This document shows, one piece after another, positions 24,745-36,135 of a DNA stretch of 64,000 nt. Made by a program: the position numbers and the translations under genes. Numbering within the stretch: position 1 is the first letter of the stretch; each line of letters starts with the position of its first letter. The notes beneath the pieces are model-generated. The model saw only the letters and a program-made list of their open reading frames with translations, was not told where the DNA came from and searched no databases. The stretch is from Stomorhina lunata. Taxonomy: Eukaryota; Arthropoda; Insecta; Diptera; Rhiniidae. The DNA is taken from NCBI GenBank assembly GCA_933228675.1, contig OW121743.1, forward strand, positions 55,617,903-55,681,902, written 5' to 3'.

Positions 24745-26940
24745 AAACAACTTTTCTATAGAAATGCCAAATTTCCCAAATTTCCCGTTCTAAAGCTTAA
24801 GCCAACTTTTCTAAAGAAAACTAAGGCTAAAGCCAACTTTTGTTAAGAAAACTAAGGCTAAAGCCAACTTTTCTATAAAAAACTAAGGCCAAAGTCAACT
24901 TTTCTATAGAAAACTTAGGCTAAAGCCAACTTTTCTATAGAAAACTTAGGCTAAAGCCAACTTTTCTATAGAAAACTTAGGCTAAAGCCAACTTTTCTAT
25001 AGAAAACTTAGGCTAAAGCCAACTTTTCTATAGAAAACTTAGGCTAAAGCCAACTTTTCTATAGAAAACTTAGGCTAAAGCCAACTTTTCTATAGAAAAC
25101 TTAGGCTAAAGCCAACTTTTCTATAGAAAACTTAGGCTAAAGCCAACTTTTCTATAGAAAACTTAGGCTAAAGCCAACTTTTCTATAGAAAACTTAGGCT
25201 AAAGCCAACTTTTCTATAGAAAACTTAGGCTAAAGCCAACTTTTCTATAGAAAACTTAGGCTAAAGCCAACTTTTCTATAGAAAACTTAGGCTAAAGCCA
25301 ACTTTTCTATAGAAAACTTAGGCTAAAGCCAACTTTTCTATAGAAAACTTAGGCTAAAGCCAACTTTTCTATAGAAAACTTAGGCTAAAGCCAACTTTTC
25401 TATAGAAAACTTAGGCTAAAGCCAACTTTTCTATAGAAAACTTAGGCTAAAGCCAACTTTTCTATAGAAAACTTAGGCAAAAGCCAACTTTTCTATAGAA
25501 AACTTAGGCTAAAGCCAACTTTTCTATAGAAAACTTAGGCTAAAGCCAACTTTTCTATAGAAGACTTAGGCTAAAGCCAACTTTTCTATAGAAAAGTTAA
25601 GCTAACGCCAATTTTTCTATAGAAAACTAAGGCTTAAGCCAACTAAGGCTAAAGCCAACTTTTCTATAGAAAACTAAGGCTAAAGCCAACTTTTCTATAG
25701 AAAACTTAAGCTAGCGCCAACTTTTCTATAGAAACCTAAAGCTAAAGCCAACTTTTCTAAAAAAACAAAGGCTAAAGCCAACTTTTCTATAGAAAACTTA
25801 AGCTAACGCCAACTTTTCTATAGAAATTACTTAAGCTAACGCCAACTTTTCTATAGAAAACTTAAGCTAACGCCAACTTTTCTATAGAAATTACTTAAGC
25901 TAATGCCAACTTTTCTATAGAAAACTTAAGCTAACGCAAACTTTTCTATAGAAAACTTAAGCTAACGCCAACTTTTCTATAGAAAACTTAAGCTAACGCC
26001 AACTTTTCTATAGAAAACTTAAGCTAACGCCAACTTTTCTATAGAAAACTTAAGCTAACGCCAACTTTTCTATAGAAAACTTAAGCTAACGCCAACTTTT
26101 CTATAGAAAACTTAAGCTAACGCCAACTTTTCTATAGAAAACTTAAGCTAACGCCAACTTTTCTATAGAAAACTTAAGCTAACGCCAACTTTTCTATAGA
26201 AAACTTAAGCTAACGCCAACTTTTCTATAGAAAACTTAAGCTAACGCCAACTTTTCTATAGAAAACTTAAGCTAACGCCAACTTTTCTATAGAAAACTTA
26301 AGCTAACGCCAACTTTTCTATAGAAAACTTAAGCTAACGCCAACTTTTCTATAGAAAACTTAAGCTAACGCCAACTTTTCTATAGAAAACTTTAGCTAAC
26401 GCCAACTTTTCTATAGAAAACTTAAGCTAACGCCAACTTTTCTATAGAAAACTTAAGCTAACGCCAACTTTTCTATAGAAAACTTAAGCTAACGCCAACT
26501 TTTCTATAGAAAACTTAAGCTAACGCCAACTTTTCTATAGAAAACTTAAGCTAACGCCATCTTTTCTATAGAAAACTTAAGCTAACGCCAACTTTTCTAT
26601 AGAATACTTAAGCTAACGCCAACTTTTCTATAGAAAACTTAAGCTTACGCCAACTTTTCTATAGAAAACTTAAGCTTACGCCAACTTTTCTATAGAAAAC
26701 TTAAGCTTACGCCAACTTTTCTATAGAAAACTTAAGCTTACGCCAACTTTTCTATAGAAAACTTAAGCTTACGCCAACTTTTCTATAGAAAACTTAAGCT
26801 AACGCCAACTTTTCTATAGAAAACTTAAGCTAACGCCAACTTTTCTATAGAAAACTTAAGCTAACGCAAACTTTTCTATAGAAAACTTAAGCTTACGCCA
26901 ACTTTTCTATAAAAAACTTAAGCTAATGCCAACTATTCTA
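24745..26940 (-). repeat. 31-bp tandem array, inverted orientation (GGCTTTAGCC then GGCGTTAGC)
   Basis: About 70 units of 31 bp: TTTTCTATAGAAAA joined to ACTTAGGCTAAAGCCAAC up to about 25600, then to ACTTAAGCTAACGCCAAC for the rest, with a short run of AGCTTACGCC near 26640-26780. On the minus strand these read GGCTTTAGCC and GGCGTTAGC, the same family as 17440-23450. Long runs of identical units imply recent amplification. There is no coding capacity. Confidence 0.95.
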
Positions 26941-28679
26941 GTTTTGCTCTCCACTGTAACACAACATGCTTGAATACTTATGTTATTTATACATACGAGT
27001 ACATTCCCAGCATTCCTTTCCGTTTTACTCCAAAGGGAACCGGAATTCATGTGCAGGCATTTTTTTTTTTTTGCTTTTTTGCTTTTTTCTTCTTTTTCGT
27101 TATAATGATTTTGATATTTTTTTACGAAATATGAAAAATATAAAACAGCACAAACAAAAACGAGGACATCTAAAACCATTTTTTACTTGTATGAGTTAAG
27201 TGTAATTGTATAAATTTGTGTATCTTTGTTCTAAACAAAATGCTTAGCACAGTGGGTTGTAAGTGCAAGTTTTTGGTTATTTTTGGAATTAGGAAATACA
27301 CAAAGGTATTCTGCGAAATAAATATGGACAAGAGATAAGAGACTTAAATTTAAATTATATCAAGGCCTCAGAAATAGACTTATTTTGTTGTCTGTACTAA
27401 ACAACCTTCCTTAACAAATACAACATGGGTTCAAATTTTTAGCGTTTGTTGGAAATGTTAAACCCTAGATACAAACCATTCTAGTTAGCAGAGCAATCTA
27501 ATGTAATTTTCATTAAACTTTTTGAATTTGTTTTTGAAGTTAGAAATGCTGAGCCCTAGACACGAACCGTTCTAGGTAACAAAGCTAACTCATATAGTTA
27601 ACATTGCTACGTAAAGCGGCTGTATACAAAATGTCTTGGATAATCAGTAGAAATGGTCAACAGCCAAAATTACATTCTAGTTAAACTATTTTTTTTTTAA
27701 TTTAAGGTCCCTACGTACAAAAACGTTCTAAATTTAAAAGTTTTTATATGATTTTTTTGTATTTTTTTTTTCTAAAATTAAGAATTTTTAAAGAGATTGT
27801 CTAAGTTAGTTTTTGCAAACAAATATGTTTCAGTTTACCTTGCAAATCGATAAAACAATTTATTTATAATATTTTCGCCTAAGATATCATTCCAATCGGT
27901 TAAAAACAATTCCAAGATAATAGCAAAATAGTATTTAGATGCAACATTTGCTATTATATCTTTTAATTGGTTGTTGTCTTAGATAATTGATAACACTGGT
28001 CAACAGCCTTAACTTATATTCCTGTTAAACTATTTTTGATGTGTTATGGTCTTCTAAGTACAAAAATGTCAGAAATTTAAATTTTTCCAATGATTTTTTT
28101 TTTGTATTTTTTTTTAAATTTGAGATTTTAAATGATGTCGTCTTAGGTGTACTAACAAATTGAAGACGCTTTAAGAAATATGTTTCTGTTTATCTAGCAA
28201 ACCGATAGCACATATTATTTAGATTATTTTCTACAAAGATATTATTCCAATCGGTTAGCAAATTTCCAAGATATGAGCGATAAAGAATTTGGTTTCAATA
28301 TTTGTTATTAAATAGTTTCATTGGTTGTTGTCTTGAATATTCGGTAACACTGATCAACAGCCAAAATAACATTTTAGTTAAACCCTTCTTTATCAGCCTG
28401 TTCACAAAACTGTCATACGTTAGAAGGCAATCGAATACTAGCCTAACGATAAAGCTCTAAATTGAGTTCATTTTCTTTTTTCGTTTGGAAGTAAAAGCTT
28501 CGTAATGAAATATCAAATAATAGTAATAATAGTAGCTTTTCCTGTGAAACTTAAGACTTTTGTAAAATGATGTTAATCCTAAAATTAAATAAAATAAATA
28601 AAAACAAAAAATAAAAAATGTAACATTTTTTTTTTTCGAAATGAAATCAAATATTTTTCAATGATATTCTGGGTTCCCT
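26941..28679. other. Low-copy DNA with two degenerate direct repeats
   Basis: Contains a ~91-bp direct repeat (CCCTAGATACAAACC at 27463 and CCCTAGACACGAACC at 27554) and a ~350-bp tandem repeat listed separately. The overlapping frames at 26907-27199 on both strands are spurious, and no gene is supported. Confidence 0.5.
27655..28370. repeat. ~350-bp diverged tandem repeat, about two units
   Basis: The word CAACAGCC recurs at 27658, 28001 and 28355 (spacing 343 and 354) in the setting GGTCAACAGCC, later GTTAAACTATTTTT, then ATATTATTCCAATCGGTTA. Units share order and spacing of these blocks but have drifted considerably. It may be a remnant of a longer satellite. Confidence 0.7.
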
Positions 28680-28985
28680 AATTTCGATAGACCGGATTCC
28701 AAAGTAACTAAAAACGATAGAACATTGTGACACTCCAGTGGCTCAATAGAGTTGAATACCGACGAGCACGTTCACCCTTTCCTACACTCGGTCGAGTAGC
28801 TCTTACAAAGACCCTATTTTGAGACATGTATTGCGTAAGAAGGTTTGAGTTTGGGAACGAGTTTCCTAATTTCTTTAGGGCACATTCCAAAGTAAAAACG
28901 ATAGAAAAGTGTGACACTCCAGTGGTTCAATAGAGTTAGATACCATGCTGTCATCAATGAGCACTTTCGCCATCTTTTGCACTCC
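28680..28985 (-). pseudogene. LINE reverse-transcriptase C-terminal fragments (minus strand)
   Basis: On the minus strand two imperfect copies translate to pieces such as LNHWSVTLFYRFYFGMCPKEI followed by RKLVP, and LSHWSVTMFYRF. They resemble the region after the reverse-transcriptase domain of Jockey/CR1-type LINE proteins (usual form LEHRRNV..LFYRYF.G.C..E). The copies are tandem, separated by frameshifts, and no longer encode a protein. Opposite in strand to the fragment that follows at 28986. Confidence 0.6.
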
Positions 28986-29435
28986 TTCATAGACCCCATT
29001 CCGAAACATGTATTGCGTACCGGTGAAATACAACTCTCATGTATGGGCCGGTGCTTCAAAGTTTATTTCGGAACTTCTTGACCGAGTACAGAAGAGAGCA
29101 AAAGTGCTCATCGGTAACAGTAGGTTATCAAACTCTATTGTTACTACTTTGGAATTTGCTCTAACAAAATCAGGAAACTCGTTCTCGATACATGAACTTT
29201 CTTACGCAATACACGTCTATCTTTTAGGGCTCATCCTTTCGTAGTCGATTGACCAGTAGACAGACGATACTCTACAGATAGACGATACGATAGCCGTACA
29301 GTTCGTATGTAGAATTTGCTTCCCGTAGAAGTTTTTCCAAAGAGTTACAATATAGGGAAGTTTAAATCAAATGTCCACAAACACTACCTATTCCCCCTCC
29401 CACAACCTTTTCCTAGTTTCAACACAATGCATTAT
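28986..29435 (+). pseudogene. LINE ORF2 3' end, decayed
   Basis: Plus-strand translation gives YNSHVWAGASKFISELLDRV and QKRAKVLIGN, a typical stretch just after the reverse transcriptase of Jockey/CR1-type non-LTR elements. Further on, in a shifted frame, 29300-29430 resembles the usual C-terminal end (LP.EVFPKSYNIGKFKSNV). Several frameshifts break it. Together with the minus-strand pieces at 28680-28985 it forms an inverted arrangement of LINE tails. The clade assignment is tentative. Confidence 0.65.
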
Positions 29436-29699
29436 ATTGTGTTCATGTCCTAAACAAAAAAAATTTAATAACCGTTTTTTTTTTTGTTTCCCAGGCGATT
29501 AGAATTTTTGAATTGTCTGATTTGACATTTACTTTCGTCTATACATTTTATTTACGAACCAAAATTGTAAAAGCTTTTTCTAGTTTCACTCAAAAAAATT
29601 TTCAAAAACCAAAAGTTCAATTTTTTCGTAAGTTGACGTACAATTTGAAAAAATTGTAGTTTCAAAAACAGGCTGTATGTGTTATGGTTCCGAAAAACA
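29436..29699. other. Low-copy DNA before the composite satellite
   Basis: AT-rich sequence with a poly-T run at 29477. No feature is supported. Confidence 0.4.
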
Positions 29700-30740
29700 A
29701 ACCGAGATGTGTTATACATCAATGGAAAGGAAATTTTGTATACCTTTAAGTGAGGCTTAACATTTTTTACAATTAAGAAATTGATTAAAGACTTTTGTCA
29801 AAAAAGTGCAAAACCAAAAAATTTATAGAATTTTTTAATATAACTTTGTAATTTTTTGCAAAAATCTTCAAGACTAGACAAGGTATTTGAAACATTTTTG
29901 GACACATTAGAGACCAATATCTTAGAAATTCAGAAATATAAATTTCAGAAAGAGTTCTTAAATTTTAATTAACATTTTTGAATACAGAAAAGTAGACTTT
30001 ACATAATAAATTTATATAATTTTTTAATATTACTTTGTAATTTTTTTGCAAAGATCTCTAAAACTACACAAGATGTTAGAAACAGTTTTGGACACAATAT
30101 AGACCAATATGTTGGAAATTCAGAAATATAAATTTCAGAACGAGTCCTGAAATTTTAATAAACATTTTTGAAAAAAGAAAAGTACACTTTTTGTATAACA
30201 GAACTAAGGTCAATAAAGAAATTTTCTACCAGTTTTTCTTTTTTGAATAAGGTAAGGTAAACATGTTATACATCGATGGAATGGAAATTGTATATACTTT
30301 TGCGTGAAGTTAAAAATTGTTCACTATTTAAAAAATTATTTAAGACTTTTATCAAAAAAGTGCAACAACAATAAATTTACATAATTTTTTAATATTAATT
30401 TGTATTTTTTGCAAAAATCTCCAAAACTAGAAGAGCTATTAGCAACATTTTTTGACACAGTATAGACCAATATCTTAGAAATTCAGAAATATAAATTTCA
30501 GAATGATTTCTGAAATTTTAATGAACATTTTTGAATACAGAAAAGTAGACTTTTTGTAATAAATTTATGTAATTTTTTAACATTACTTTGAAATTTTTTA
30601 GCAAAAATCTCTAAAACTGAACAAGATATTAGGAACATTTTTGGACACAGTATAGACCAATATCTTAGAAATAAGGAAATATAAATTTCAGAAAGACTTC
30701 TGAGATTTTAATTAACTTTTTCTAATACAGAAGAAAAAGC
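29700..30740. repeat. Composite satellite, block 1
   Basis: Repeats start at GTTATACATCAATGGAAAGG (29712) and GTTATACATCGATGGAATGG (30263), about 550 bp apart. Each long unit contains two subunits of about 190 bp ending in CAGAAATATAAATTTCAG and TTTTGAATACAG. The next block resumes at about 31960 after 1.2 kb of unrelated DNA. Confidence 0.8.
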
Positions 30741-31959
30741 GGGCAGTGGAACTTAATGCAACTAAAAATTTCATTTAAAACACTCTTTATATACGACTGA
30801 GTTGTAGTTTGTTTTCATACAACGATTGACCCAATGTGCAGTATGTTTTTATGATCCTTCCTGCTGTGAGGCTTCAACAACAAAATGGCAGCTTTAGCTT
30901 CTTATTGCATCTGGTTTAATGTTCGTTACTATTTTTTTCTTTTGTTCTTTCAGTTGTAATTTGAAAATGTTTAGTAAAGTTTTTTAAATTGTTTTATTTA
31001 TGTAAATATTGCTCTTGTAGGTGGTATAAATAATTTGGGATTTTTTTTTTAAATAATTTTTTAGCAAAAATATGTGTCCTTGTTTTTCCTATTCCGCTCA
31101 AGCAAAAAGTATTTTCCCATTTTCCTGCTCATGTTCAGTGATTTTAGAGAATTATCTCGTTTATCGGTTTGAGTAAAAATTAAGAAAGTTTTTATAACAA
31201 AAAAATGATTTATTAGAAATCGATTTAAAAGAACAACAATAATAATTATATTGTGGAAAATTCTGTTGAGCTAAGGAAACAAAACAGTTGAACACAAAAA
31301 ACGGAAATAAAGTTTTCAAACTGACTTCCTGTCAGGTTTGTTTTATTTTCGCTTAAAAGGAAATAAGGAAAAATAAACTGAATGTTTATGCAAATTAAAA
31401 GAAAATGACAATAATTACAGGAACGCAAGGAAGTTGTTAAGAAATTAACTTTTAATTTCAAAAGAATTTTTCAAAAGATTTTAATATTTGCAAAATGAAA
31501 ACTTAATTTTTTCAAAAACCTTTAATATGTGGACCATTCCCTTACAAAGTCCTCTTTATATTTCCTTTAAAGTGTCCCACAACTTTTCATTATTTCTTTA
31601 CACTTTTTAAAAGTTCCTTGTGACACCATTTTCCCTATTTGCAAGTCCTGCGCATGTCTTATCTTTTTCAAGCCATTAAGAGAAATTCAACCAAGCTTTA
31701 ATAAAATTGCCCTTTTTATGAAGAAAAGGGAATATTGCAGTGCCAGCAGTAGTAGCATATGTTCGAAACAATTATAAATGGCAGCTTGGGGACACTTTGT
31801 CGTGTAAATTTCATTTCATTAATAAATAACAACTGACAAATTTAATAAAATGTTTCTACTGTTCGTTGGCTATTTTCTGATAATTAATTGAAACGTTTAA
31901 CATATTTAATGGATGTTTGTGATTGAAAATGACAGGGGATTTATTGTAGCGTTATAGGG
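30741..31959. other. Low-copy DNA within the satellite domain
   Basis: About 1.2 kb of sequence without satellite units separates blocks 1 and 2. No inverted ends or ORF with a domain could be found, so whether it is an insertion is undecided. Confidence 0.45.
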
Positions 31960-32794
31960 ATATTTTAGAACTAAGTTCTACAAAGAAATGTTCTACATGA
32001 TACCAAATATTTTTAAAATGAGATAAATTAGACATGTTATACATCAATGGAAAGGAAACTTTATCTACTTTTAAGCGAAGTTAAAAATTTTTCACTATTT
32101 GAAAATTTATTTAAGACTTTTGTCAAAAAACTGCAACAGCAATAAATTTTCATAATTTTAAAATACTACTTTGTAGTTTTGTAAAAATCTCTAAAACTAC
32201 ATAAGGTATTAAAAATAATTTTGGATACAGTATAGACCTATATGTTAGAAATTCAGAAATATAAATTTCAAAACGAGTTCTGAAATTTTAATGAAAATTT
32301 TTGAATACAGAAGAGAACACTTTTTTTTTAATAAATTTATATAATTTTTTAACATTACTTTGTAATTTTTTCGCTAAAAGCACTTAAACTAAACAAGATA
32401 TTGTGACCTTTTTTGGACTTAGTATAGACCAATATATAAGAAATTCAGAAATATAAATTTCAGAACGAAATCTCAAATTTTTATAAACATTTTTGAATAC
32501 AGAAGAGAACACATTTTTTAATAAATTTATGTAATTTTTTTTTTTTTGATTTTTAACTTTACCTTGTAATTGTTTTTAGAAAAATCTCTAAAACTAAATT
32601 AGTTATTAGGATCATTTTTGGACACAGTGTAGACCAATATTCTAGAAATTTAGAAATATAAATTTCAGAGTGAGTTCTGAAATTTTAATGAACATTTTTA
32701 AATACAGAAAAGTATACATTCTGTATATCAAAATTTACGTCAATAATGAAATGTTCTACCAGATTTTTTTAAAATAGAACATGTTGATGTTATA
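31960..32794. repeat. Composite satellite, block 2
   Basis: Starts with GTTATACATCAATGGAAAGG near 32037 and carries three ~190-bp subunits, each with CAGAAATATAAATTTCA or a close variant. The next long unit would begin near 32790 but is split there by the mariner-type element; the rest of the start word resumes at 34099. Confidence 0.8.
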
Positions 32795-34098
32795 ATGGGT
32801 GTTTTTTTTAGAGGTATAGAACTTCGAATTGAAATAAAACACAAGAAAATCGTTTTAATGTCCATCAATTTGGCTTTATTGGAAGGATAATTTTATGCCA
32901 TTAATGTTTAAATATGATTTCGGGCATGTGGCCGCCGCGGCTGTCTCGAATAAAGCCAATTCTACAGGTCCAATTTTCAACTACTTTTTCGAGCATATGG
33001 GGCCGTATGTTGGCAATAACGCCACGAATGTTGGCTTCCAAGTCCCCTAACGTTTCTGGTTTGTTGGCGTAGACGAGCAACTTCACATATCCCCAAAGAA
33101 AATAATCCAGTGGTGTCAAATCGCACGATCTTGGTGGCCAATCGACAGGTCCATTCCGCGAAATTATGCTCTCATCGAATGTTTCCTTCAATAAATCAAT
33201 TGTGACGTGCGCTGTGTGGCATGTAGCGTCGTCTTGTTGGAACCACAACTCATCCACATTCATGCCATCCAATTGGGGAACAAAATAGTCGGTTATCATG
33301 GCTCTATACCGGTCTCCATTTATGGTAACTGACTCTCCAGCATTATTTCGGAAGAAGTATGGCCCAATGACTCCACAAGCCCATAGAGCACACCAAACAG
33401 TCAGTTTTTGTGGATGTAATGGCGTCTCAAGGGTCTCATGTGAATTCTCTTCACTCCAAATGCGGCAATTTTGCTTGTTGACGTAGCCATTCAACCAAAA
33501 ATGAGCCTCATTACTGAACAAAATTTTGCGAAGAAAATCAGCATCGAGATCAATCTCATTTTCGGCCCATACACCAAAATCACGACACATTGCATGGTCT
33601 CGCGGCTTTAATTCTTGCACAAGCTGGATCTTGTAAGGTCGCAAGCCAAGATCTTTGCGCAAAATCTTCCATAAAGTTGATGGACAAAGCTCCAATTGCT
33701 GTGCACGGTGGCGAATCGATTCATTCGGGTCCTCTTCAACACTTTGCTCTACAGCGGCAATTGTTTCTTCGGTGCGCACTGTTCGACGTCGCTGCGGATG
33801 CGTATTATCACATAGAGTAAACGTAGTGCGAAAACGATCCATGGTTAACCGAATTAATTGCTCTGATGGACGATTATGTCGACCATAAAATGGACGGAGC
33901 TTGCGGTAAACTTCGCGAACTGAACCATTATTTTCGAAATAAATTTGCACGATTTGCAAGCGTTGTTCTTTTGTCAACCTGTTCATGATGAAATGGCAAA
34001 CCAAACTAAATATTAATCACTTGACAGCTGACAAAATGGCCGCCAGTTAAAAAAGTGATGCCAACTTAAAGTTCTATACCTCAATAAAAAACACCCGA
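32795..34098 (-). mobile_element. Tc1/mariner-superfamily element, DD41D type, complete with TIRs
   Basis: 1,304 bp with inverted ends (left ATGGGTGTTTTTTTTAGAGG, then TATAGAACTT; right end on the opposite strand TCGGGTGTTTTTTATTGAGG, then TATAGAACTT). It is flanked by TA on both sides. Removing the element and one TA restores the satellite word GTTATACATCAATGG, which occurs uninterrupted at 29712, 32037 and, nearly, 34814, so the insertion site is documented inside the window. One long uninterrupted ORF on the minus strand fills most of it. The spacing of the catalytic residues places it near the DD41D (rosa or VISITOR-like) group of mariner relatives. Confidence 0.92.
32901..33986 (-). CDS. 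Mariner-type transposase (DD41D) with first catalytic Asp replaced by Asn
   Basis: 361 residues from the ATG at 33986; the open frame reaches 34004 only through a TTG. Residues 1-60 form an N-terminal helix-turn-helix of the DUF4817 type (NRLTKEQRLQIVQIYFENNG) and ~70-125 a second helix-turn-helix. The DDE domain follows: the first catalytic position reads FSNEAHFWLNG with N159 in place of the usual D, then QQDDATCHTA (D252) and DLTPLDYFLWG (D294). There are 41 residues between D252 and D294. No stop or frameshift is seen. The D-to-N change is one base (AAT for GAT) and should abolish metal-dependent strand cleavage, so the protein may bind TIRs but not transpose. That conclusion follows from DDE/D chemistry, not from data here. 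Confidence 0.93.
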   Translation of the reverse strand: MNRLTKEQRLQIVQIYFENNGSVREVYRKLRPFYGRHNRPSEQLIRLTMDRFRTTFTLCDNTHPQRRRTVRTEETIAAVEQSVEEDPNESIRHRAQQLELCPSTLWKILRKDLGLRPYKIQLVQELKPRDHAMCRDFGVWAENEIDLDADFLRKILFSNEAHFWLNGYVNKQNCRIWSEENSHETLETPLHPQKLTVWCALWACGVIGPYFFRNNAGESVTINGDRYRAMITDYFVPQLDGMNVDELWFQQDDATCHTAHVTIDLLKETFDESIISRNGPVDWPPRSCDLTPLDYFLWGYVKLLVYANKPETLGDLEANIRGVIANIRPHMLEKVVENWTCRIGFIRDSRGGHMPEIIFKH

Positions 34099-34439
34099 TA
34101 CATCAATGGAAAGGGAATCTTGTGTACTTATAAGTGAAGTTAAAAATTGTTCACTATTTAAAAGTTGATTTAAGACTTTTGTCAAAAAGTGCAACTGCAA
34201 TAAATTAATATATTTACTGAATATTACCATATGATTTTTGGCAAAAATCTCCAAAATTAGACATTTTTGATCACAGAATAGAATAATATGTATGAAATTA
34301 AGAAATATAAGTTTCAGAATGATTTATAAAATTTTAATGACATTTATATAAATTTTAAATATTACTTTGTAATTTTTTCGCAAAAATCTCTTAAACTAGA
34401 CAAGGTATTAGGCCAATATGTTAGAAATTCAGAAATATA
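34099..34439. repeat. Composite satellite, block 3a
   Basis: Continuation of the satellite unit split by the mariner-type element: it starts TACATCAATGGAAAGG and carries two shortened ~190-bp subunits up to the MITE at 34440. Confidence 0.8.
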
Positions 34440-34678
34440 CAGGTATGTGATGGAAATCGATCGTTTTCAAATCGTTCGAATTCAGATATATTTTTGAGGT
34501 CATTTTCGGTTATTTTTCCAAAAAATTCAAATCAAATGAAAGATAAAATATCAGTCGAAAGGCTTAAATATTTTATCTTTTATTTGGTTTCAATTTTTTT
34601 GAAAAAAACTGAAAATTACCTCAAAAATATATCTGAAATCGAACGATTTGAAAACGATCGATTTCCATCACATACCGG
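34440..34678. mobile_element. 239-bp MITE with ~65-bp inverted repeats
   Basis: The left end CAGGTATGTGATGGAAATCG and the right end (opposite strand CCGGTATGTGATGGAAATCG) stay complementary for about 65 bp with few differences. The flanks are ATA (34437-34439) and ATA (34679-34681); removing the element and one ATA restores the satellite phrase GAAATATAAATTTC. A 3-bp duplication would fit PIF/Harbinger or CMC-type transposition, but no transposase is present and the assignment is inference. The short plus-strand frame across it is not a gene. Confidence 0.88.
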
Positions 34679-35830
34679 ATAAATTTCTGAACGAATTCTG
34701 TAATTTTAATGAACATTTTTAAATACAGAAAAGTACATTTTTTGTACATCAAAACTTAGGTCAATAATGAAATGTTCTACCAGATTTTTTTTAAATAGAA
34801 CAAGGTAGACATGTTATACATCAGTGGAAAGAGAATTTTATATACTTTCAAGTGAAGTTAAACATTTTTCACTATTCTAAAATTGATTTAAGACTTTTGT
34901 CAAAAAAGTGAAACAACAAATGTACATAATTTTTTAATATTACTTTGTAAATTTTTGCTAAAATCTCTTAAAAAACACAAGGTATTAGGTGTATTTTTGG
35001 ACACAGTTTACAGTAATATTTAAGAAAGAAATAAAATGAGAAATATAAATTTCAGAACGAGTTCTAAAAGTTTAATGAACATTTTTGAATACAGAAGAGA
35101 ACACTTTTTGTAAAAAATGTATGTAATTTTTTAACATTACCTTGTAAATTTTTGGCAAAAATCTCTAAAACTAAACAAGGTATTGGGAACATTTTTAAAA
35201 ACAGTATAGTCCAATATCTTAGAAATGTAGAAATATAAATTTCAGAATGAGTTCTGAAATTTTAATGAACATTTTTGAATTAATATTTCAGTAAATATTT
35301 CAGAGTTTAGGTCAATAATGAAATGTTCTACGAGATTTTTAAAAATAAGACAAGGTAGATATACATCAATGGAAAGGGGATTTTATTTACTTTTAAGTGG
35401 GGTGAAAAAATTTTCCATATTTAAAAATTGATTTAAGACTTTTGTCAAAAAAGTGCAACAACCATAAATTTATATAATTTTTTAATATTACTTTGTAATT
35501 TTGCAAAAATCTCTTAAACCACACAAGATATTTGTAATATATTTGGACGCAGTATAGACCAATATATTAGAAATTCAGAAACTAACGAATTTCAGAACGA
35601 GTTCTAAAACATTTTTGAATACAGAAGAGAACACTTTTTTTTAATAAATTTATGAAATTTTTTCTAAAATTATTTTGTATTTTTTTCGTAAAACTCTCTA
35701 AAACTAAACAAGATATTAGGAACGTTTTTGAACACAATATAAACTAATATATTATAAATTCAGAATAATAAGTTTCAGCACTAATTCTGAAATTTAGTTA
35801 ACATTTTTTAATACTGAAGAATAGGCTCTT
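34679..35830. repeat. Composite satellite, block 3b
   Basis: Long units start at 34814 (GTTATACATCAGTGG) and about 35355 (ATATACATCAATGGAAAGG), each with ~190-bp subunits marked by AGAAATATAAATTTCAG or variants. Long-unit spacing varies between about 540 and 735 bp according to whether two or three subunits are present. Confidence 0.8.
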
Positions 35831-36135
35831 CGAAATTTCGAGTTTTTATTACAAAAATAGGCCGTGTGACCCCATTAATTTTTGCACAGACCTAAGGCAC
35901 ATTATACTTATTACAATTAATTAAAGAAAGTTTTGAAACTCATAACAAAATATTTTTACAAACACAAAAACTCAAGTTTTATTTAAAAATTTTTGATTTT
36001 CGACAACCGCTGGTTGTAGGGTGCATGTTCAAAACTATTCAAAATGCAATTGAGACGCATTATTAAAGTCTAATATTTTAGAAAATATTAAAAAAATTAA
36101 GTCTTAAAAAATTTTTTCAAAAAAATATTGAAAAA
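35831..36135. other. Low-copy AT-rich DNA
   Basis: About 300 bp between the composite satellite and the DINE-like repeat. A and T runs only; nothing identified. Confidence 0.4.

Noticed and set aside
17440..26940. Regular 31-bp repeats as a CRISPR array
   Set aside because: There are no unique spacers: the units are contiguous tandem copies, in eukaryotic-type sequence, with no cas genes.
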